Origin: JBFLYH01 sp964630235
Lineage (GTDB): Bacteria; Oederibacteriota; JAAXVQ01; JAUVAV01
Direction of reading: 5' to 3'
Length of the DNA: 64,000 bases
Assembly: GCA_964630235.1 (NCBI GenBank)
Contig: CAZVUO010000001.1
Coordinates: 248,001 to 312,000 of the forward strand
Part shown: positions 59,923-64,000 of the stretch, piece after piece
How positions within the stretch are numbered: the stretch's first letter is position 1
Layout of the letters: each line of letters begins with the position of its first letter
Program-made: the position numbers and the translations under genes
Notes under the pieces: generated by a model
Told to the model about the DNA's origin: nothing
The model's database searches: none
The model's input: only the letters and a program-made list of their open reading frames with translations

Positions 59923-60948
59923 TTATTTGGTGATGACCAGGCGTTTCATCTTCAGCCGGGTCATCTGGCCGCTCAGGGTTTTGATGGTGACCTGGTATAG
60001 ATAAACGCCTGGCGCCACGCCGCTGATATCCCAGGTGGTCCGGCGGTTGATCAGGCCGGCCTGGTTCTTGTCCTCCAGATGGGCCACTTTCCGGCCCAGC
60101 ACGTTATAGACGTCCACGTCAATGTCCGCGGGCTCGCCCAGGGAATACATGAAGGTCACGCTGTCGCCGGCCGCGGGATTGGGGAACGCCACGGCCTCGC
60201 CGCCCGGCACCGCGTAGGGCGTGATCGTGGGCGTGGGCGAGATCGTGGGCGAGATCGTGGAGGTCATCGTGATGGTGGGGGAAATGGTGCGCGTGGGCGT
60301 GATGGTGGGCGTCCGCGTGACCGTGCGGGTGGGGGTAATGGTCGGCGTCGCGGTCTTGGTGGCCGTGATCACGTTCAGCGTCACGTCGTCCAGGCGGATG
60401 AACGTGGCATCGGAAATGCCGTCGTCCGTGGCGCGGAACACCAGCTGCACGTTCTGGCCGCCGAACGTGCTGAGCTCGAGGTACTTGTCCACGCGCGTCC
60501 AGCCCGGCGTGGGCGTGGGCTGGATCAACATACCGTTCCCTTGCTCCCGGAACAGCTGGATGCCGCCGAAGGTCCCTTCGGCGTAGAGTTGACTCCCAAA
60601 TATATAGGAGATATACCAGTCATAATAGACCGTGAGCGTGGCGCCCAGCGCGTCGCGCGGAACCGCCACGCTCTGGGAGATCACGGAATTGTTGTACCCG
60701 CCCAGACTGTTCCCAGGCGCGACCACGACCACGCCCGTGCCGCCGCCGTGCTGCAGCACGCCGGAGTGCTGGGTCGGGTTGTAAGGGGAGGGATTGGCGC
60801 TGGTGACCCAGGCCGGGATGTGGCCGGCGCCCGTGGTCTCGAAGTTGCCGTTGACGATCAGCTCCAGGGCGGACGCTGATCCGGCACAGAAACAACCCAA
60901 CAGGAGTCCGGCGAAAATGAAACGGCAACGACAACGCCAAGCGGCCAT
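59923..60948 (-). CDS. Secreted protein with jelly-roll domain, Thr/Pro linker and C-terminal sorting domain
   Basis: The 341-aa protein starts with a hydrophobic signal whose LLLGC could be a lipobox, or whose AGSASA could be a signal peptidase I site. Residues about 30-195 form a beta-rich, carbohydrate-binding-like domain (LIVNGNFETTG, then VQLVFRATDDG). A ~50-residue Thr/Pro/Ile linker follows. The last ~85 residues match FlgD-Ig/type-IX-style C-terminal domains: FPNPAAGDSVTFMYSL, VYNVLGRKVAHL, WDISGVAPGVYLYQV, ending KMKRLVITK. Such tails direct secretion and surface attachment in PorV-containing systems; here PorV-like genes lie on both sides. GAGG lies 6 nt before the ATG. The ligand is unknown. 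Confidence 0.82.
   Translation of the reverse strand: MAAWRCRCRFIFAGLLLGCFCAGSASALELIVNGNFETTGAGHIPAWVTSANPSPYNPTQHSGVLQHGGGTGVVVVAPGNSLGGYNNSVISQSVAVPRDALGATLTVYYDWYISYIFGSQLYAEGTFGGIQLFREQGNGMLIQPTPTPGWTRVDKYLELSTFGGQNVQLVFRATDDGISDATFIRLDDVTLNVITATKTATPTITPTRTVTRTPTITPTRTISPTITMTSTISPTISPTPTITPYAVPGGEAVAFPNPAAGDSVTFMYSLGEPADIDVDVYNVLGRKVAHLEDKNQAGLINRRTTWDISGVAPGVYLYQVTIKTLSGQMTRLKMKRLVITK
60222..60365 (-). repeat. Low-complexity Thr/Pro linker repeat
   Basis: Imperfect short repeats encoding T-(P/R)-T-x-T and I-S-P-T-I-T, giving an extended, possibly glycosylated linker inside the preceding gene. Confidence 0.75.
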
Positions 60949-60977
60949 GCAGCGCCTCGGTGAGGGTGAATGGCCAT

Positions 60978-61006
60978 AGTATAGCTCATTTTTCAGGCAG
61001 GCTCAA
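60978..61006 (-). promoter_or_regulatory. Promoter of the sorting-domain gene
   Basis: Minus strand TTGAGC (61001-61006), 17-nt spacer, TATACT (60978-60983), predicted start about 23 nt before the ATG at 60948. The hexamer equals that of the giant genes but lacks the extended TG. Confidence 0.55.
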
Positions 61007-61043
61007 GGTCAATAGCCCCCAGGACGGCGGGGGGAAAGAAAAG

Positions 61044-61982
61044 TCATTTGAACCGCAACATTAACGTAACGCGGTGCTGGTGGCGGCTCATTTCGGAGAG
61101 GTCGTAGAGGAAGGCGTAGTCCACTTCGTAGTATTCCGGCCGGTAGGAGGCGCCGAAGCTGACCTCCTGGCCCGAGAACCCAGCCCGCAGGCCCAGGCTG
61201 GCCTGGTACCAGTACTCCGCGCCCAGGCGGTAACCGAGCCGGTAGTATTCGCTGAACTCCAGGTCCACGGCCGTGATCAGGTGGTTGAAATAGACCTCCT
61301 GCTGGGAGGGGAAGAATTTCAGCGCCACGCCCACTTTGCCGTTCACCAAGGAGGGGTCCAGGGTTCCTTCGCCGGTCTGCCAGTATACGCGCTGAAAGAG
61401 GTTCTGCACGTTGAGACCGATGGTGTGGTCCCACTGCAGGAAAGGCTGCCACAGCACGCCCACGTCCAGTCCGTGGCCCACGGCCTGATACTCGCCCACG
61501 CCCTGGTGCAGGAACTTGAGGCTGGCGCCCAGGGACAAACCCTTCACCCATTCGTACATTTTGCGTCCGTAACTCACCCAGATCGTATTCTCGCTGCTGC
61601 CGAAATTTTGGGTGACCAGCCCCAGGTCGTCACGTCCCTCGAGGCCGGCAATGGAGAAATTGATCCACGAGACCGAGAAGGCGCCGATCTCCGGCAGCTG
61701 GAAGGAATAGGAGAGGTAGCTGGAACTCATTTGGTCTTGCAGGAAGACATACTGCAAGGCCGCTTGGTAGAGGTAGAGGTCCATCTGCCCGAGGCCGGCC
61801 GGGTTCCAGTACCCGGCCGTGGCGTCGTCCGCCAGGGCCACGAACGCGCCGCCCATGCCGGCCGCCCGGCTGCCCGCGCCCTGGGTCCAGTACGCGGCCG
61901 AGCCGTAGTTGTTGCCGTCCGCTTGCGCGAGGGCGGCAGTGATCAAGGTGATTCCAACAACCAACCAAGTTTTGCGAATCAT
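61044..61982 (-). CDS. PorV/PorQ family outer-membrane beta-barrel protein
   Basis: The 312-aa protein has a signal peptide (ITAALAQA, cleavage near 21). It carries the family signature GAGSRAAGMGGAFVALAD followed by WNPAGLGQMD (about 35-68). The remainder alternates amphipathic strands, ending in RVTLMLRFK with a C-terminal aromatic typical of outer-membrane barrels. PorV-type proteins assist type IX-like export or surface attachment. Its neighbour with the sorting-type C-terminus is a plausible client (inference). A GAGAGGGG site 8 nt upstream supports the ATG. The 75-bp spacer to the UbiE-type gene upstream may hold a weak promoter. Confidence 0.87.
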   Translation of the reverse strand: MIRKTWLVVGITLITAALAQADGNNYGSAAYWTQGAGSRAAGMGGAFVALADDATAGYWNPAGLGQMDLYLYQAALQYVFLQDQMSSSYLSYSFQLPEIGAFSVSWINFSIAGLEGRDDLGLVTQNFGSSENTIWVSYGRKMYEWVKGLSLGASLKFLHQGVGEYQAVGHGLDVGVLWQPFLQWDHTIGLNVQNLFQRVYWQTGEGTLDPSLVNGKVGVALKFFPSQQEVYFNHLITAVDLEFSEYYRLGYRLGAEYWYQASLGLRAGFSGQEVSFGASYRPEYYEVDYAFLYDLSEMSRHQHRVTLMLRFK

Positions 61983-62057
61983 GTCAGGTACCCCTCTCTC
62001 CTGAAGTGGTTAACCTATTAGACCATGTGCCGCGGATTTTCATGCGCCTATTTTAAT

Positions 62058-62783
62058 TCATTCCACTTCCCCGGGTTTGACCGCGCGGTGGAGCGTGGCC
62101 ACCCCGCCGCCCAGACGCTGGTATTCCACGCTGTCGAAGCCCGCCCGGACCAGCATGCGGCTCAACTTGTCCGGATCCGGATAATGCCGGAGGCTGTCGT
62201 GCAGGGGATGCAGCAGCGCTTTCGGGGCCTTGGTCCGCCATCGCCCCAGCAGGGGGAACAGGTATTCACGGTAGAACTGGACCGGCCACCGCAGGGGATG
62301 GCGCGGCACGGCCAGCTCCAGGATCACGAGCGGATGGCGCCGGCGCAGCACGCGCTGGCATTCCCTCAGCACCGTGCGAATGTCGGAAACAAACCGCAGG
62401 CCGAAGGTAATAAACACCGCGTCAAAGAATTCATCCGGAAAGGGCATGATCTCGACGTTCTCGGTCTTGAATTCCACGCGGCGGTGCAGGTGCTGGACGC
62501 GCAGTTTTTGCTTGGCCACGGCCACCATGGCCGGGCAGAAATCCGCGGCCACGATGTGGGTCTGGGGGCCGTAACTGTTGGCCAGCTGTTGCGACAGGTG
62601 CCCGATCCCCGAACAGGCGTCCAAAATCCGGTGCGGCTTGGCGAGCAGGGTCTGCTGGACCGCCCGCCTGCGCCAGACCTCGCCCCGGCCGAAGGTCAGG
62701 GCCGGCTCGACCTGGTCATAGACTTCGGCCAGCTGGGTGAAAATGTTCCGTACCAGGCGGTTCTTGGAAATGGAACGGACCAT
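62058..62783 (-). CDS. UbiE/COQ5-type methyltransferase
   Basis: The 241-aa SAM-dependent methyltransferase follows the UbiE/MenG layout: an N-terminal Y-D-x-x-x-P segment with FGRGEVWRRR, SAM motif I LDACSGIGHLSQ (about 54-65), AADFCPAMVAVA, PFPDEFFDAVFITFGLRF (UbiE proteins have FGLRN), and a GGGVATLHRA C-terminus like G-I-x-x-L-H. It may act in menaquinone synthesis, but motif I is D-A-C-S-G-I-G rather than V-A-x-G-T-G, and the context is glycosyl/oxidoreductase, so another lipid or quinone substrate is possible. It lies 20 nt after the glycosyltransferase gene, with AGGA before its ATG. Confidence 0.82.
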   Translation of the reverse strand: MVRSISKNRLVRNIFTQLAEVYDQVEPALTFGRGEVWRRRAVQQTLLAKPHRILDACSGIGHLSQQLANSYGPQTHIVAADFCPAMVAVAKQKLRVQHLHRRVEFKTENVEIMPFPDEFFDAVFITFGLRFVSDIRTVLRECQRVLRRRHPLVILELAVPRHPLRWPVQFYREYLFPLLGRWRTKAPKALLHPLHDSLRHYPDPDKLSRMLVRAGFDSVEYQRLGGGVATLHRAVKPGEVE

Positions 62784-62803
62784 GGCTGTTCCTCGGATCT
62801 CCT

Positions 62804-63529
62804 CTATGTCAGCTCGCGGTACAGTTTGAACAGTTCGCGGAACGCGCGGGCGATCACGCCGAGCTTGGCCCCGGTCTGGGTGCCGGCCGTGCGGGGGTAG
62901 TGGTGCACGCCCACCTGGGCGAAGCGGTATCCCGCTTTTTTCGCGCGCGCCAGCAGCTCGGTGGAGATCATGGCGCCGCTGGCCTTGAATTCACACTGGT
63001 CCACCACGCGCCGCCGGAACAGCTTGAACGCGCAGTCAATGTCGCGGATGGACAGCCCGAAGAGAAAACGCACCAGGGTCCCCCACGCCCAGGCGTTGAG
63101 CAGGCGGACCAGCGGGTCGCGCCGCTTCAGGCGGAAACCGGCCACGAAATCCGCCGCCGCAGCGGCCGGAAGCAGCAGTTCCAGCTCCCGGGTGTCGAAC
63201 TGGCCGTCCCCGTCCGTGAAAAAGATCCATTCGAGCTTGGCCTCCCGCAGCCCGGTCTTGACCGCGCCGCCGTAGCCCTGATTGCGTTCGTGGCGGATGT
63301 AGCGAACCTGCGGGATCTCCCGGGCCAGCTGGCGGGCCACTTCGGGCGTGCGGTCGCGCGAGCCGTCGTCCACGATGATGATCTCCCACTTGGCGGCCAG
63401 CCGGGCCAGCGTCTCGGCCGTGCGGCGGGTCAGGCGGTCCAAGTTGTCGGCCTCGTTGTAGGCCGGAAAGAAAGCGGAGATCTCCAGCCGCGGCAAAGGC
63501 ATCGGCGTTTTAGCGCTTGCGGTCTGCAC
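62804..63529 (-). CDS. Family 2 glycosyltransferase, dolichol-phosphate-mannose-synthase-like
   Basis: The 241-aa GT-A enzyme has FPAYNE (21-26), the nucleotide-binding VDDGS (53-57) and the DGDGQ metal motif (106-110), then a KLFRR and YRFAQVGVHHYPR region typical of polyprenyl-phosphate sugar transferases. It probably moves a sugar from an NDP-sugar to a polyprenyl or lipid carrier at the inner membrane. The start is GTG at 63529, with GAGGAGG 8 nt upstream; an ATG nine codons later lacks a site. The start overlaps the oxidoreductase gene by 20 nt, indicating coupling. Confidence 0.9.
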   Translation of the reverse strand: MQTASAKTPMPLPRLEISAFFPAYNEADNLDRLTRRTAETLARLAAKWEIIIVDDGSRDRTPEVARQLAREIPQVRYIRHERNQGYGGAVKTGLREAKLEWIFFTDGDGQFDTRELELLLPAAAAADFVAGFRLKRRDPLVRLLNAWAWGTLVRFLFGLSIRDIDCAFKLFRRRVVDQCEFKASGAMISTELLARAKKAGYRFAQVGVHHYPRTAGTQTGAKLGVIARAFRELFKLYRELT

Positions 63530-64000
63530 GGACGTTTCCTCCTCGGGATCTCAGATTGATCTGGATGCGCGCCGGACGGGCCCTCCGGCGAGCGGGCGCG
63601 GGCGGCTGGTATTCCAGTACGGCCTGCGCCGCCTGGCGGCCGAGGCGCAGGCTGTAGCTCATGCCCCGGTCCTCGGGATAAATTTGGGCCATGTTGGCCA
63701 AGAACAGGCCGGCCAGCGGCGCCGGGTGCGGCACCAGCCGCGCGCCATAGCCGGTCCGGATCACGGGCTGGGCATACGGCGCGCGGAACACGCGGGTCTC
63801 GGCGACGTCGGAGGGGTCGAACCCCGGCGCCACGCGGGACAAGTAGGCGTAGAACTCGTGCAGCACGGCCGTGTCGTTCGCCCGGTAGCGCGGGTGGCGG
63901 GTCGGCACATAGCTGGACAGATAGAGCGTGTGGCGGCCGCCGTAGGTTTCGGGCGGCACGAAATTGGTATGCTCGATCACCGCGATGAAGGGGCTGGCCA
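63510..64000 (-). CDS. FAD-dependent oxidoreductase / amine-oxidase-like protein, C-terminal part
   Basis: The frame remains open to the window end, so about 163 C-terminal residues are visible. SPFIAVIEHTNFVPPETYGG, YLSSYVP and the closing GLFLANMAQIYPEDRGMSYS match the C-terminal FAD-binding half of protoporphyrinogen-oxidase or phytoene-desaturase-like flavoproteins. These often accompany glycosyltransferases and UbiE-type methyltransferases in envelope or lipid clusters. The N-terminal dinucleotide fold is off the window, so subfamily and substrate are unknown. Confidence 0.78.
   Translation of the reverse strand, partial: ASPFIAVIEHTNFVPPETYGGRHTLYLSSYVPTRHPRYRANDTAVLHEFYAYLSRVAPGFDPSDVAETRVFRAPYAQPVIRTGYGARLVPHPAPLAGLFLANMAQIYPEDRGMSYSLRLGRQAAQAVLEYQPPAPARRRARPARIQINLRSRGGNVRADRKR

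Overview
The window is about 60% GC by eye, free of tRNA or rRNA genes, and dominated by three gigantic co-directional minus-strand genes. Gram-negative envelope genes are plentiful: two apolipoprotein N-acyltransferases, PorV/PorQ-like barrels, an OmpA domain, and a protein ending in a FlgD-Ig/type-IX-like sorting domain. There is also a MEMO-family gene and a split transketolase. Together with giant proteins of 6,000-8,000 residues this suggests an uncultivated candidate-phylum bacterium. Omnitrophota (OP3), which I recall being reported to encode giant proteins, is my best guess. That assignment is inference; no phylogenetic marker is present.

Positions 1-49,606 hold the giants. Giant A (1-4233, cut by the window edge), giant B (4638-23111, 6,157 aa) and giant C (25289-49417, 8,042 aa) are all on the minus strand. 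Each has its own sigma70-type promoter with an identical extended -10 block (GTGATATACT) and a 17-bp spacer. Giants B and C end at clear hairpins. A and C are paralogues at the N-terminus: a signal-anchor, an acidic disordered region with repeated L-x-x-Q-F-L-A-L-L-G motifs, and a conserved hydrophobic module. B is a cysteine-poor YD/RHS-like fibre with about 23 repeats of 57 aa and about 38 of 54 aa, some identical at DNA level. C carries 26 copies of an unfamiliar ~70-aa repeat, a multi-pass membrane block, a long helical region and, unexpectedly, a SecA-like DEAD ATPase near residues 6190-6790. Two lnt paralogues flank giant C; the plus-strand one uses the same 10-bp promoter block as the giants.

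Positions 51,390-56,741 are ordinary metabolism and signalling: a two-subunit transketolase (+), then GAF-domain protein, cutA and memo (-). Two copies of a 94-bp dispersed repeat sit in the flanking spacers. From 56,742 to 61,982 lies an envelope set: NHL-type propeller (+), PorV-OmpA fusion, a Thr/Pro-linker protein with a C-terminal sorting domain, and a stand-alone PorV-like barrel (-). From 62,058 to the right edge a tight minus-strand operon encodes a UbiE-type methyltransferase, a family-2 glycosyltransferase and the C-terminus of a FAD-dependent oxidoreductase.

The most unusual unit is the giant-gene locus: paralogous giant membrane proteins, a giant repeat fibre, duplicated lipoprotein acyltransferases, and matched promoters. 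I infer a cell-surface or secretion apparatus in which giant C combines a membrane anchor, a long repeat arm and a SecA-type motor. Nothing in the sequence proves this.
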